Positions 16,346-28,559 are shown, counted from the first letter of the stretch. The stretch: DNA of 64,000 nucleotides from Gracilimonas sp. (GCF_014762685.1 NZ_JABURM010000005.1:372001-436000), one strand, 5' to 3'. Translations and numbers: made by a program. The notes: a model not told the origin generated them from the letters alone.

Positions 16346-17566
16346 ATGAAAACCCTTTTTTTTCTATTGCTGACCGGTATCATTTTTCTGAGTTGTGAAG
16401 TCCATGATGTAGAATCCCAGGCGAAGGTAAAGCTTGGAGCAGAGGTTCTTTTGGATAAACATCTTTTTGAATTAGAAGGAAAAAAAGTCGGACTTTTAAT
16501 GAATCCTACCTCCCGGGTAGATGGTGTTCACATGTTGGATACATTATTAAGTTTGGGGATAGATATTACAGCACTTTTTGCCGCAGAGCATGGATTTAGG
16601 GGGGAATCGGGAGCAGGAGAAGTGATCAAAGACGGGATAGATCAGGAGACCGGTTTACCGGTATTTTCATTGTATGGTTCCGATAAAAAGCCAAATCCTG
16701 AAATGCTGGAAAATGTGGATCTTATTCTTTTAGACCTTCCTGATATGGGGGTAAGATTTTACACATACAATGCCACTATGGGATTAGTAGTGGAAGCAAT
16801 TGCAGAAAACAATAAAGAACTTTGGATTTTAGATCGCCCTAATCCTTTGGGGGGAGAATACGTAGCCGGATGGACTTTAGAGGAGCAATATAAATCCTTT
16901 GTAGGATTTTATCCCATGCCGATAGCCTATGGGCTTACAATGGGTGAAATTGCACAAATGGCAGTGGGCGAAGAATGGCTGCACTTGCAAGCCAAACCGG
17001 ATTATCGGATCATTAAAGCAGAAGGCTGGGAAAGAGATATGCTCTGGCCAGAAACAGGTTTAGAATGGATCCCGCCTTCACCAAATCTTCCAACTTTTGA
17101 ACACGCCTTTGCATATACGGGAACAGTTATTTTTGAAGGCACAAATCTTACGGAGGGCCGGGGGACCACAGATCCATTTTTAATGATCGGGTCGCCGAAT
17201 TTACAGTTCCATGCATCTGAATTGGATGCTATTGAAGAAAAGCATTCAATAAAACTGGATTCAGTATCATTCACTCCAATATCGATTCCGGGTAAGGCTA
17301 TTTCTCCGAAACTTGAAGGAGAATTATGTATGGGGATTAAAATATCTTTCACTGACGAGTACTCTCAAACGGATCCGTTAAATTTGGGGCTCGACTTGCT
17401 TGAATTCGTCCGAAATCACACTGCTGATTTTGAGATTACCCCCTTTGCCAACCAGTTGTTTGGCATTGATCTGAAATCCGTTATCGAAAATGAGCGGGAC
17501 ATTCCTTCTTGGGAATCAGATGTAGAGGCGTTCAAAAAGCAAAGAAGCAGATATTTATTGTACTAA
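16346..17566 (+). CDS. NamZ-like exo-beta-N-acetylmuramidase (DUF1343) lipoprotein
   Basis: A 406-residue protein with a lipoprotein signal (lipobox FLSC, Cys17). The DUF1343 domain is evident from VGLLMNPTSRVDG, ALFAAEHGFRGE, LLDLPDMGVRFYTY, LDRPNPLGG and PSPNLPT. Characterised members (NamZ, GH171) release terminal N-acetylmuramic acid from peptidoglycan fragments. The product could feed the AnmK kinase encoded at 46.6 kb. It is convergent with rlmB, only 10 nt apart. Confidence 0.9.
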   Translation: MKTLFFLLLTGIIFLSCEVHDVESQAKVKLGAEVLLDKHLFELEGKKVGLLMNPTSRVDGVHMLDTLLSLGIDITALFAAEHGFRGESGAGEVIKDGIDQETGLPVFSLYGSDKKPNPEMLENVDLILLDLPDMGVRFYTYNATMGLVVEAIAENNKELWILDRPNPLGGEYVAGWTLEEQYKSFVGFYPMPIAYGLTMGEIAQMAVGEEWLHLQAKPDYRIIKAEGWERDMLWPETGLEWIPPSPNLPTFEHAFAYTGTVIFEGTNLTEGRGTTDPFLMIGSPNLQFHASELDAIEEKHSIKLDSVSFTPISIPGKAISPKLEGELCMGIKISFTDEYSQTDPLNLGLDLLEFVRNHTADFEITPFANQLFGIDLKSVIENERDIPSWESDVEAFKKQRSRYLLY

Positions 17567-17576
17567 AGCCAATAAT

Positions 17577-18317
17577 TTATTTGCGGCGTACCCATTCATA
17601 ACACACCAAGGCGGCACTAACAGAGGCATTCAGTGATTCCACATTATTTTCCATGGGGATTTTGATGAGGGAGTCGCAACGTTTGAGGTTTTCCGGGTGT
17701 ATGCCTTCGCCCTCACTCCCAATTAAAAAAGCTATAGGTCGATCCAAGTCGGCTTCCCACAAGCTTTGCGAAGCGTTGCCATCGAGCCCAACAATGGAAA
17801 AACCGGTAGCTTTTAAGTCTTTTAATCCCTGATTTAAATTATGGACCCGGATAATGGGAATTCGCCCGGCAGTACCCGCTGAAGTTTTAAATACAGTCGC
17901 ATTTACAGGAGCTTGATTTTGCATGGGTATAATTACGGCCTCAATGCCGGCAGCAGCAGCTGAGCGCAAAATTGCGCCAAAATTGTGAGGATCTTCAATT
18001 CCATGAAGAAGCAGTACAGCCGGATTTTTAGAAAGGATCAAAGTTTCAACCCAATTAAAAAAGTTCGTGTATTTGGCGGCACTTAACTGGGCTACAAATC
18101 CCTGGTCGTTTACTTTACCTACGAGGTTATAGATTTTAGCTCCGGGAACCTTTACTAATGGAACCTCGTTTTCTAGTGCAAGATCATTGATATTTTGGTA
18201 AGTGCTTGCTTTGATATTATTTTTTACAAACACTTTATCTACCTCATTAGGCCGGTTCTGTAAGGCTTCTTCTACAGGATTGCGTCCATAAATGAAAAAA
18301 TTCTCTGATTTTGGCAT
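17577..18317 (-). CDS. rlmB: 23S rRNA (guanosine-2'-O-)-methyltransferase RlmB
   Basis: A 246-residue SpoU-class (SPOUT) methyltransferase. A small N-terminal substrate-binding domain starts FFIYGRNPVEEAL. The three SPOUT motifs follow: HGIEDPHNFGAILRSA, FLIGSEGEGIHP, and IPMENNVESLNASVSAAL, which form the SAM knot. It methylates G2251 in the peptidyl-transferase loop in E. coli. Divergently arranged to the small membrane protein at 18394. Confidence 0.95.
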   Translation of the reverse strand: MPKSENFFIYGRNPVEEALQNRPNEVDKVFVKNNIKASTYQNINDLALENEVPLVKVPGAKIYNLVGKVNDQGFVAQLSAAKYTNFFNWVETLILSKNPAVLLLHGIEDPHNFGAILRSAAAAGIEAVIIPMQNQAPVNATVFKTSAGTAGRIPIIRVHNLNQGLKDLKATGFSIVGLDGNASQSLWEADLDRPIAFLIGSEGEGIHPENLKRCDSLIKIPMENNVESLNASVSAALVCYEWVRRK

Positions 18318-18393
18318 AAATTATTTTAAAGTCGTTTTACTTTCATTATAATAAATACAGGTTAGCTCATAGATTATCTAAATAATAAAGGAC

Positions 18394-18744
18394 ATGTTTG
18401 AACAAGAGGAATATAAAAATTCAACAGTTAGTGATGGGTTAAAGAAGTTAAATAATACTGACCAGAAAACGTCCGGGATATCTTTATTCATGGATCGTGT
18501 GCATTCCTTAAACGGTTTGCATTTTATTTCAGCTGCCATGCAGATTTTTTTAGGCACTTCTGTGGTAGCGCTTTCATTGTTAAATAGTATACAGCCTCTT
18601 TGGTTAGCAACTATCACGACAGTATTCGGAAGTATAACAACAATGGTCGGCTTATATTTTATGTACCGTACTATTACACAAACAGGCGCTTTCGATTCTT
18701 TGTTACACAAAGCAATTAAACGTGTGATAAATTCCCAAAATTAA
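18394..18744 (+). CDS. Small two-TM membrane protein
   Basis: A 116-residue protein with a polar N-terminus (residues 1-35) and two hydrophobic segments (about 43-66 and 71-90). I do not recognise a family. The ATG at 18394 follows an AAAGGAC-like segment. An antisense frame of similar length overlaps it, but that frame lacks a plausible start context and has no membrane or domain logic, so the forward frame is preferred. Confidence 0.65.
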   Translation: MFEQEEYKNSTVSDGLKKLNNTDQKTSGISLFMDRVHSLNGLHFISAAMQIFLGTSVVALSLLNSIQPLWLATITTVFGSITTMVGLYFMYRTITQTGAFDSLLHKAIKRVINSQN

Positions 18745-18832
18745 CTTTTTGACAGTTATTGTACTTCAATTATAAATGAACTCATGCTCATTGGAAAGAT
18801 GAACTGTGGGTAAACTAAAGTAACAATAAAAA

Positions 18833-19696
18833 TTGAGAATCTATTTTGTATTGATTGCTGTATTTATGGGGAGTTATAATTTGTCAAACGCTCAACCCAA
18901 TATGCCCGAGCTCCCAATTCAACTATATTCAGATGATGGTGACGGATTTGTAATAATCGGCCATCGTGGTGCAAGTGCTTATCATCCGGAGAACACTATG
19001 TCTGCCTTTCGTGCCGCTTTTGAGATGGGAGCCGAGATGATTGAATTGGATGTAACACTCAGTAAGGACGGTATTCCTGTTGTTATTCATGATGAGACAC
19101 TCGAAAGGACAACAAATGGAAAAGGCAAGGTTTCATCATTTACACTCAGTAAACTAAAAAAGTTAGATGCCGGATCGTGGTTCAGTAATACGTACCGTGG
19201 CGAGCAGATACCAACTTTGGAAGAAGTACTTGAGTTTGCCAGGGATAAAATTTCGGTGAACATTGAAATTAAGCCGGAAGCGGTAACAGATGAACTCACA
19301 GATGGTATAGAGGAAAAAGCGTGGGAACTCGTGAAAAAGTATCAGATGAATGAGTATGTATTGTTCTCAAGCTTCGATTACCGGGCAATAACTCATTTGA
19401 AGGAATTGGATGTGGACATCTCAGCGGCATTGCTTTATGAAAAACAACAATCTAAGGGGCGTTCACCGTCCCGGCTGGTTACCGATTACAGTGCGGACGC
19501 CTTTAACTGCAGTTATCGGGAATTTTCCAAAAAATGGGCCGATGAAGCGGATAGTGAAGGTTTTCCGGTCTTTGTTTATACCATAAATCATGAACGTCGC
19601 ATGAAAAAAATGATCAAGAGAGGAGTGAGTGGTATTTTTTCAGATAAACCGGACTTACTGAAAAAAGTTGTTGATAACATGTGGAAAACAAAGTAG
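18833..19696 (+). CDS. Exported glycerophosphodiester phosphodiesterase
   Basis: A 287-residue GDPD-family enzyme that hydrolyses glycerophosphodiesters to sn-glycerol 3-phosphate and an alcohol. The catalytic residues lie in HRGASAYHPENT, ELDVTLSKDG and VVIHDETLERTTNG; NIEIKPE supplies a further metal ligand. The start is TTG at 18833. It is needed to complete the signal peptide (MRIYFVLIAVFMGSYNLSNA); a later ATG would truncate it. Probably periplasmic. Confidence 0.92.
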   Translation: MRIYFVLIAVFMGSYNLSNAQPNMPELPIQLYSDDGDGFVIIGHRGASAYHPENTMSAFRAAFEMGAEMIELDVTLSKDGIPVVIHDETLERTTNGKGKVSSFTLSKLKKLDAGSWFSNTYRGEQIPTLEEVLEFARDKISVNIEIKPEAVTDELTDGIEEKAWELVKKYQMNEYVLFSSFDYRAITHLKELDVDISAALLYEKQQSKGRSPSRLVTDYSADAFNCSYREFSKKWADEADSEGFPVFVYTINHERRMKKMIKRGVSGIFSDKPDLLKKVVDNMWKTK

Positions 19697-19723
19697 GTTT
19701 TCTCACCCATCTTGATTGAATAG

Positions 19724-21856
<2,133 letters not shown>

Positions 21857-21885
<29 letters not shown>

Positions 21886-23920
21886 CCGGAAGCGTAAAAC
21901 AAAAAGTACTTCCTTTTCCAACTTCACTCTCAGCCCAAATCCGGCCCTTATTTTTGGAAATAAAATCTTTGCATAGCATAAGTCCTAAACCGGTTCCTTT
22001 TTCATCATTGGTCCCGTCAGTGGTATAAAAACTGGTTTCATCAAAAAGCATATCAAGTTGTTTGCCGGATATACCAACCCCATTATCTTGAATACAGAAT
22101 CGAACAATATCTCCTTTTATCTCTGACCAGACTTTAATTACCCCATTTTCCGGGGTGAATTTAATGGCATTGGAAAGAAGGTTTAAAATTACCAACCCGA
22201 TCATATTTTTGTCAGCGTAAACTGAAATTTCAGGAGTTAGTTTATTTTGAATATCAATATTCTTATTACTTGCCTGGTACGATTGTATCTTTTGGTTTTC
22301 TGAAAATTGAGTACTCAAATTAAATTGTTCAGGTGCAACCTTATAGCCATCGAGTTGGCTTCGTGCCCAGTTTAAAAGGTTATTCAACAGGGTAGAGGTA
22401 TATTTAAATTTATCAGCCAGTTCAGGAATTAAATCCTGGATTTGTTTTTTGGAAAGCTGATTCATTTCGGTGAGTGTGATGAATCCATACAGAGAACTCA
22501 AAGGGCCGCGAAGGTCGTGGGAGATTATGGAAAACAACTGTGTTTTTATTTCATTCATCTCCTTGAGCCTTTTCGCCTGATCTTCAATTTGAGTGTTTTT
22601 CTCATAAAGCAATTTATTGGCTTTCTTGCGGAGGGCAGAATTTCGATTTTGTCCATAGGCTACAAGTACGGCAATAACCAATAAAGAAAGTGTCAGGATA
22701 ATCAGCATATTGCGATTACTAATCTGCTCTGAAGTTCTCAAGTTTTTTTCTCTTTGAGCTTCCCTTATGGCAAGTTCACGATCTTTAAATTGGTATTCAG
22801 CCTCCAGCCTGCCTACTTCCCGGCTTATCTCATTATTATTCAGGCTGTCTGAAAAAGCTTTGAATTTCTCATGAAAAGCCAAGGCATTTTTAACATCCCC
22901 TCTTTCCTTATGAATTTTATATAAGGTCTCTGAGGAAGTACTTTTTTGGGGTAATCCATTAAGTTTTTCAGCAATTTGGAATGCACGTTCTGCAAAATTG
23001 AGTGCCTGTTCAAGATTCCCCATTTGAAGATATGTAAGTGCAATACCATTCAAAGACTGAACTTTTTCAAGCTCATTTTCGAGAACATCATACACTTCAA
23101 TCGACCGCTTAAAGTATTGAAGGGCGGTGCTATACTCCTTTTTTAACAGGTAAATTTCTCCCAGCTTAAAAGTAGATAACCCAATAGCACGCTGATCAAA
23201 TGTTCCTCCATCAAAATTCAATACCCTTTCCAATTGTTCTTCAGCTTTGTCGAACTGCCCCAACTCATAATAAATAAAACCAAGATTTACGGGTATAGAA
23301 ATAGTAGCGGGCTCTAATGTTTTTAAGGAATTTAGTTCAAGAAAGATTTCAAGAGCCCGGTCGTAATTTTCCAGCTTCAAATAGCTTACTCCAATATTAT
23401 TCAGATTTTGAAATACACCGTTTTCATTACCCAACTCTTCAAATAAATTACGGGCTTCAAAAAAGTGCTCCAACCCCGGTTGGTAACTTCCTTGTGAGGC
23501 GTAGGAAATTCCTATGAGTTGATTTAGCAGTGCACGTTCCTCTCGAAATGCATCTGCTCCAGCTTCAGTAAGAGAAGAACTGGCAACTTCAAAAGCTTGT
23601 TGGTATTCACCTCGGTTAAAATGTACCGTTGCTATTAAGTAATGTGCGTAAAGTAATCCCTTGGTATATTTTACTTCTTCCGCTGTAACTGATGCTAACT
23701 TGGCGTAATACATGGTACTGTCAAGCTCAGTGAACCGGTAGGCCGTTCCTATTTTATTTAGAATGTTTACAGTCGAGCTGTCGGCCTTTAACTGCGCATT
23801 CTCAGAATATGGAAGTGCTTGTCGAAGGCTGTCTATCTTTTGTGATTGAGACACAGCAATATCCGGCAGAAATAAAAACAGCCAAAAGAAAAAGGGGAGT
23901 TTTAAGATTATCGTATTCAA
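21857..23920 (-). CDS. TPR-containing sensor histidine kinase
   Basis: A 687-residue protein with a signal peptide (residues 1-24), about six or seven tetratricopeptide repeats in the periplasm (roughly 50-370), a membrane span near 405-425 and a coiled linker. The kinase domain has phospho-acceptor H468 in ISHDLRGPLSS, an N box (LNLLSNAIKF), DNGVGIS and GTGLGL. This layout is a common Bacteroidota orphan sensor. No response regulator is adjacent; the lone regulator at 62.5 kb is a possible but unproven partner. Confidence 0.93.
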
Positions 23921-24093
23921 GTTTGTGCGTATGTCTCTTATTTTTAGGACTAAATAGATGTATTCTGGTAATTTTTCAATTTGAAAAAGGGATTATTACA
24001 CAACATTAATAAACTTCATAAGATATCTGCCTTAAAAGTTATCAAAACGCAGGGCTTTCCTTATATTCAAGAAATTCTAATCAAAAACTTAAT

Positions 24094-25749
24094 ATGAAAA
24101 AACTACTAATAACCTTATTTGCTTTAGCTGTCACAATAGCGAGTTGCACTAATAACGAAGATGTTAAGACGTTTGTGAATGCTAATGGATATACTCTTCT
24201 GGGAGATTCCCTGATTACTTTTGAAACGCTGATTATTGAAAATGGGAAAGTCCGGGAAATAGGAGGAAGTGAACTCTCTGAAAAATCAGCAGTTGGCGAG
24301 GTGATAGACCTGCAAGGAAAAACGGTACTTCCGGGGCTGATTGATGCCCATGGACACGTAATGGGACTAGGTTATCAAGAACTGAATGTAAATTTGTCCG
24401 GAATCAATACTCTTGAAGCAACTTTGGACACTATCAAAGCTTATGCTGAAGCCAATCCGGAATTGGAATGGATTCAGGGAAGAGGGTGGAATCAAACGCT
24501 ATGGCCGGAAAATGAATTTCCTACAGCCGCTGATTTAGATAAAGTAGTGGATGATCGTCCTGTTTGGTTAACAAGAGTTGACGGACATGCGGCTTGGGCT
24601 AATACTAAAGCCATGGAACTTGCAGGCATTAGTAAGGAAACTCCTGATCCACAAGGCGGAAAAGTTATACGTGACCGAGCGGGCAATGCCACCGGTGTTT
24701 TTGTGGATGCGGCAGAAAACTATATAAACCAAATTGTTCCGGAACCTACTGAAACAGAAATGCGATTGGCTTTGGAAAAAGCGCTTGATCAAATGGCCAA
24801 AATGGGTCTTACCTCCGTTCATGATGCCGGAATTGGGATTGATACGTGGAACCTCTACAAAGAATTTGCGGATTCAGGAAAAATGACCACTCGAATTTAT
24901 GCTATGATACGTGGAACCGGGACAGCTTTCGATGAACTTTCCAAAGCGGGTCCCATTAATTCTTATGCCGATGATCGATTGGCTCTTCGCAGTGTAAAGA
25001 TTTCTGCTGACGGCGCATTGGGAAGTAGGGGCGCAGCTATGAAGGAACCCTACTCAGATGATCCCGGAAACAGGGGGTTACTATTTTATGAACAGGAGGA
25101 GCTGAATGAGATGGTGAAGAAGTCTGTATCAAATGGGTATCAAACAAATATACATGCCATTGGTGACCGCGCCAATGATGTAGTGCTCGATGCTTTTGAA
25201 ATGGCCCGGGAAGAATTTGGTGACCAGGGATTACGGCACCGAATTGAACATGCTCAAATTGTTTCACTGGAGGATATTCCTCGCTTCAAAGAGCTGAATC
25301 TTATTGCTTCCATGCAGGCTACTCATGCCACCAGTGATATGAATATGGCTGAAGACCGGGTTGGGTCTGAACGAATAAAGGGGAGTTACGCCTGGCAGAA
25401 ATTTTTAGATCAGGGTACCTTAATTGCCAATGGTTCCGATTTCCCGGTAGAACATTCCAATCCTTTTTATGGATTATATTCTTCAGTAACACGGCAAGAT
25501 CATGAAGGAAACCCTCCCGGAGGCTGGTATCCTGATGAAGCATTAAGCCGTAAAGAAACGCTCAAATCTTTCACCATCGATGCCGCTTATGCTGCACATC
25601 AGGAAGATATTCTTGGAACACTTGAACCCGGTAAATGGGCTGATTTCATTGTTATTGACCGAGATTTCTTTGAAGTACCCGCGATTGAAATATGGCAAAT
25701 CGAGGTATTGCAAACATGGGTAGCAGGAGAAAAAGTACATCCTAAATAA
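24094..25749 (+). CDS. YtcJ-like amidohydrolase lipoprotein
   Basis: A 551-residue lipoprotein (TIASC, Cys18) of the metal-dependent amidohydrolase superfamily, YtcJ-like. The metal site is in LPGLIDAHGHV, ANIHAIGD-type positions (NIHAIGDRAND) and HRIEHAQ; GSDFPVEHSNPF holds the catalytic Asp. It probably hydrolyses amide or N-formyl bonds on the periplasmic side; substrate unknown. Divergent from the histidine kinase gene. Confidence 0.92.
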   Translation: MKKLLITLFALAVTIASCTNNEDVKTFVNANGYTLLGDSLITFETLIIENGKVREIGGSELSEKSAVGEVIDLQGKTVLPGLIDAHGHVMGLGYQELNVNLSGINTLEATLDTIKAYAEANPELEWIQGRGWNQTLWPENEFPTAADLDKVVDDRPVWLTRVDGHAAWANTKAMELAGISKETPDPQGGKVIRDRAGNATGVFVDAAENYINQIVPEPTETEMRLALEKALDQMAKMGLTSVHDAGIGIDTWNLYKEFADSGKMTTRIYAMIRGTGTAFDELSKAGPINSYADDRLALRSVKISADGALGSRGAAMKEPYSDDPGNRGLLFYEQEELNEMVKKSVSNGYQTNIHAIGDRANDVVLDAFEMAREEFGDQGLRHRIEHAQIVSLEDIPRFKELNLIASMQATHATSDMNMAEDRVGSERIKGSYAWQKFLDQGTLIANGSDFPVEHSNPFYGLYSSVTRQDHEGNPPGGWYPDEALSRKETLKSFTIDAAYAAHQEDILGTLEPGKWADFIVIDRDFFEVPAIEIWQIEVLQTWVAGEKVHPK

Positions 25750-25821
25750 CTTTAGGAAAGAGGAACAACCCGGCCATTGGAAAGTTAAAGGATTGAATAC
25801 AAATCAATCCTTTAACAAACC

Positions 25822-26637
25822 ATGAATTCAGTAACAGCCAGGTTTATTAGTGTGATAATAGCTGTTTTATTGTTCTCCGTGTCGTGTCATAGTTTTAAAA
25901 AGAGCAGTGATATGTCTCCTGTTTCACCTGTAATGCCTTCCGAGGAATCGATGAAAGTGGATTTTTCAGAGATAAAGGATAAACAGGCCAGTAATTCCAC
26001 GGCATCAGGAGAATCAAATTTTGCTGTAGCTACAAAAGCAGCAACGGTTATGAAAGCCATTTTGGACCTCAATGTGGCCATACCGCGAACCTTAGTTAAG
26101 GCTGCACAGCGACATAACCCGGAATACATATCGGCTGGAGAATGGGAATGGAATTATTCGACTGAGGCCGGGGGAGATAATTTCGGAGTTCGTATAACCG
26201 CCAAAACAAATCCCAACAATGATGTAACATGGAGATTTTTTGTTACGAATTCTGCAACCGCTCCTCCCCTTAAAGATGCACTTTTTTTTGAGGGAAGGTC
26301 TGATTTTTTAGGTACTTCGGGTAAATGGATGTACTATAATCCTACAGCTGAAGACTATGAACAGGTTTCGCTGATAACATGGGAGAGAAATGAAAATATT
26401 GAATCTGTTGACCTGGAAGTAACCAGCGACAGAAATGACAATATGGGGGATATCATAGAATTTAACTTTGACGGGACAGTTAAAAAAGCCATTTATAGGG
26501 ATGTTTCTTCAGGTGAAACGGCAATAATTAGTTACAACACAGAAGCAAACACAGGTTCAATTTTAGCTCCAGGATATAATAACGGCAATCGAGCTTGTTG
26601 GGATGAAACCCTGAAAAATATCTCCTGCCCGAAATGA
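25822..26637 (+). CDS. Lipoprotein of unknown function
   Basis: A 271-residue protein with a lipoprotein signal (LLFSVSC, Cys22), a low-complexity polar linker to about residue 85 and a beta-rich domain (GEWEWNYSTEAGGDNFGVRIT ending in WDETLKNISCPK). It includes a DRNDNMGDIIEFNFDG strand-loop. I do not recognise a family. It probably forms a surface or periplasmic beta-sandwich. It stands alone, 72 nt after the amidohydrolase. Confidence 0.8.
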   Translation: MNSVTARFISVIIAVLLFSVSCHSFKKSSDMSPVSPVMPSEESMKVDFSEIKDKQASNSTASGESNFAVATKAATVMKAILDLNVAIPRTLVKAAQRHNPEYISAGEWEWNYSTEAGGDNFGVRITAKTNPNNDVTWRFFVTNSATAPPLKDALFFEGRSDFLGTSGKWMYYNPTAEDYEQVSLITWERNENIESVDLEVTSDRNDNMGDIIEFNFDGTVKKAIYRDVSSGETAIISYNTEANTGSILAPGYNNGNRACWDETLKNISCPK

Positions 26638-26718
26638 AAATTATTTCAATAATGCTCAACCTTCGTTGAATTTATTTGGCAGGGCTTTTTTTGTTTTTGT
26701 TGTCATGCATGAATCATT

Positions 26719-26746
26719 ATATTATATGTGTAATATATGTAATATA
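26719..26746. promoter_or_regulatory. AT-rich repeat, possible operator
   Basis: ATATTA (26719-26724) and TAATAT (26731-26736) form an inverted repeat. The 9-mer TGTAATATA is present in two perfect tandem copies (26729-26746). It lies just upstream of the radical SAM gene, where a promoter is expected. It could bind a dimeric regulator or be a melting region. Confidence 0.4.
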
Positions 26747-26759
26747 AATAAGGAAGGAC

Positions 26760-27818
26760 ATGGCAGATTCACAAAACCCATTGAGGGGGAGAGGGGCATC
26801 AGATAATCCAGTAAACCGGTTTGAGGGAAATTATATTGATTATGATTTGGATGAGGAAACCGGGGAAAAGCCGGCTCCAAAAACTCAGCTGATACGGGAT
26901 GCTACCCAATCAGTAATCACTTATAACAAGAGCGAGGATATTGGATTCAATGCCAGCATAAACCCGTATAGAGGGTGTGAACATGGCTGTATTTATTGTT
27001 ATGCGCGGCCTTATCACGAGTATTTGGGATATTCATCGGGGTTGGACTTTGAATCAAAGATTGTGGTGAAATATGATGCTCCCGAGTTGTTAAAGAAAGA
27101 GCTCAGCTCCCCCAAGTGGAAGCCTCAGGTGATTGCAATGAGCGGGGTAACGGATATCTATCAACCCGTAGAGAAAGAGTTAAAGCTGACCCGGGGTTGT
27201 CTTAAGATATTGGCAGAGTTTCGAAACCCCGTGGGACTTATTACTAAAAATCATCTAATTACACGTGATATTGATCTGTTGTGTGAGTTAAATGACTACA
27301 ACTGTGTAAGTGTTACAATTTCGGTTACTACCTTAGACAACGACTTAACGGGGGTAATGGAACCAAGGACTTCCCGACCAAAGCGCAGATTGGAGGCAAT
27401 CCGTAAACTGGCGGATGCTGGGATTCCTGTTGGGGTTAATGTAGCTCCCATTATTCCGGGCCTCACTGATCATGAATGTGCCGATATTTTGGAAATGGCA
27501 GCCGCAGCCGGGGCTTCCCATGCCGGCTATACCATTATTCGATTGCCTTATAAGGTTAAGGATATGTTTGTGGAATGGCTGGGGCAACATTATCCTGATC
27601 GAAAGAAGAAAGTTCTGCGGAAGATTATGGATATAAGGGATGGAAAATTGAATAATTACGAATGGGGAACCCGGATGAAGGGGGAAGGAAATTTTGCGAA
27701 ACAAATTTCAGACCTTTTTAAGGTACAAACCAAGAAATTGGGGTTAAATGAGCAAAATCGCTATCTAACAACCGAACATTTTGTTCGCAGTACCGGCTCT
27801 CAGCTTAATTTATTTTAA
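26760..27818 (+). CDS. PA0069-family radical SAM protein
   Basis: A 352-residue radical SAM protein with the cluster motif C73-x3-C77-x2-C80 in NPYRGCEHGCIYCYARPYHEYLGY. A spore-photolyase-like architecture follows (SGVTDIYQPVEKELKLTRGCL, LITKNHLITRD). The PA0069/Rv2578c family is widespread; its role, often discussed as DNA repair or iron-sulfur dependent, is not settled. The ATG is preceded by AAGGAAGG. AT-rich repeats lie directly upstream. Confidence 0.93.
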   Translation: MADSQNPLRGRGASDNPVNRFEGNYIDYDLDEETGEKPAPKTQLIRDATQSVITYNKSEDIGFNASINPYRGCEHGCIYCYARPYHEYLGYSSGLDFESKIVVKYDAPELLKKELSSPKWKPQVIAMSGVTDIYQPVEKELKLTRGCLKILAEFRNPVGLITKNHLITRDIDLLCELNDYNCVSVTISVTTLDNDLTGVMEPRTSRPKRRLEAIRKLADAGIPVGVNVAPIIPGLTDHECADILEMAAAAGASHAGYTIIRLPYKVKDMFVEWLGQHYPDRKKKVLRKIMDIRDGKLNNYEWGTRMKGEGNFAKQISDLFKVQTKKLGLNEQNRYLTTEHFVRSTGSQLNLF

Positions 27819-27892
27819 AGAATTATTTTTTTTACAATAAAAGCGAAACTATTTCGTCTGTTATTCGTCTTTATGTATGAAAGTAGTTTATA

Positions 27893-27968
27893 CCCGGTAT
27901 CCTTAAAAGGTAATATAAAGACGTAGCTTTCTAAACATGCCTCTTTGATTTGGATATCGGGTTTTTTT
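27893..27968 (+). ncRNA. Candidate structured RNA with intrinsic terminator
   Basis: CCCGGTATCC (27893-27902) pairs with GGATATCGGG (27952-27961) over ten positions, with one G-U. The 49-nt interior can form further helices (AAAAGG with CCTCTTT, AAAG with CTTT). Seven T residues follow immediately (27962-27968). The form is that of a small RNA or riboswitch-like element ending in a terminator. It lies 75 nt beyond the radical SAM stop and 126 nt before the ankyrin gene. It could simply be a large terminator. No known riboswitch consensus was recognised. Confidence 0.45.
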
Positions 27969-28078
27969 ATGTCTTTGAATTTTCCTGTTCATCCAATCTT
28001 CAAAATAGATTTGTATTTCTAATTTGACATTTGAACACCTGCAAATTACAATACAGATGCCAATCTAAAATCTCAGTT

Positions 28079-28085
28079 AAGGAGG
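28079..28085 (+). promoter_or_regulatory. Perfect Shine-Dalgarno sequence of ankyrin gene
   Basis: AAGGAGG lies 9 nt before the ATG at 28095. Most genes here lack such a strong site, so this is unusual for the window and fixes the start. Confidence 0.85.
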
Positions 28086-28094
28086 ATATACGTT

Positions 28095-28475
28095 ATGAAC
28101 GAAGAAACATTTCTTGAAGCCGCAGAAGCCGGCGACTTTGAAATCATTTCAGGGTTGCTAAGTGACGGAGTTGATGTTAATACAAAAGACCATCATGACC
28201 GTACAGCATTACTGAAAGCAGCTAAGCATGGCCATAAAAATATTGTTGAGTTTTTGGTTAAACATGGAGCTGAAGTAGATCATAGAGACAATCGCGGGAC
28301 TTCAGCTTTATATTGGGCATCTACAAATGGCCACTATGACATTGTTCAGTTTTTGATAGAGCACAGTGGAGATGTTGACGTACATGATGACAGGGGCTGG
28401 TCAGCTAAAGATCAGGCAATAACACATCATCACGATCAGGTGGTTGAGTTATTAAATGCTGCCGGTGCGCATTGA
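28095..28475 (+). CDS. Ankyrin-repeat protein
   Basis: A 126-residue protein made of about four ankyrin repeats and nothing else. The repeats show DHHDRTALLKAAKHGHKNIVEFLV, NRGTSALYWASTNGHYDIVQFLI and DRGWSAKDQAITHHHDQVVELL. No signal peptide, so it is probably cytosolic and a protein-binding partner. The third repeat lacks the usual leading TPLH. It has a perfect Shine-Dalgarno sequence, which suggests high translation. Confidence 0.92.
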   Translation: MNEETFLEAAEAGDFEIISGLLSDGVDVNTKDHHDRTALLKAAKHGHKNIVEFLVKHGAEVDHRDNRGTSALYWASTNGHYDIVQFLIEHSGDVDVHDDRGWSAKDQAITHHHDQVVELLNAAGAH

Positions 28476-28506
28476 GTTATAGACTGTTAGGAAAAGAATA
28501 CATAAA

Positions 28507-28538
28507 AAAAGCAGTGATAATTTCTTATCACTGCTTTT
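28507..28538. terminator. Bidirectional intrinsic terminator
   Basis: AAAAGCAGTGATAA (28507-28520) pairs perfectly with TTATCACTGCTTTT (28525-28538) across a TTTC loop. A-rich and T-rich flanks allow use in both directions, serving the ankyrin gene and the convergent sortilin-like gene. Confidence 0.88.
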
Positions 28539-28559
28539 CTAATTTTATAACTTAGTTAA

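Noticed and set aside
18378-18710. 110-residue frame antisense to the small membrane protein
   Set aside because: The forward frame has two membrane helices and a better start; the antisense frame is Cys-rich without pattern.
27819-27892. T-rich stretch after the radical SAM gene as its terminator
   Set aside because: There is a run of T residues but no stem before it; the small CGAAA-CTA-TTTCG hairpin that follows has no T-run.
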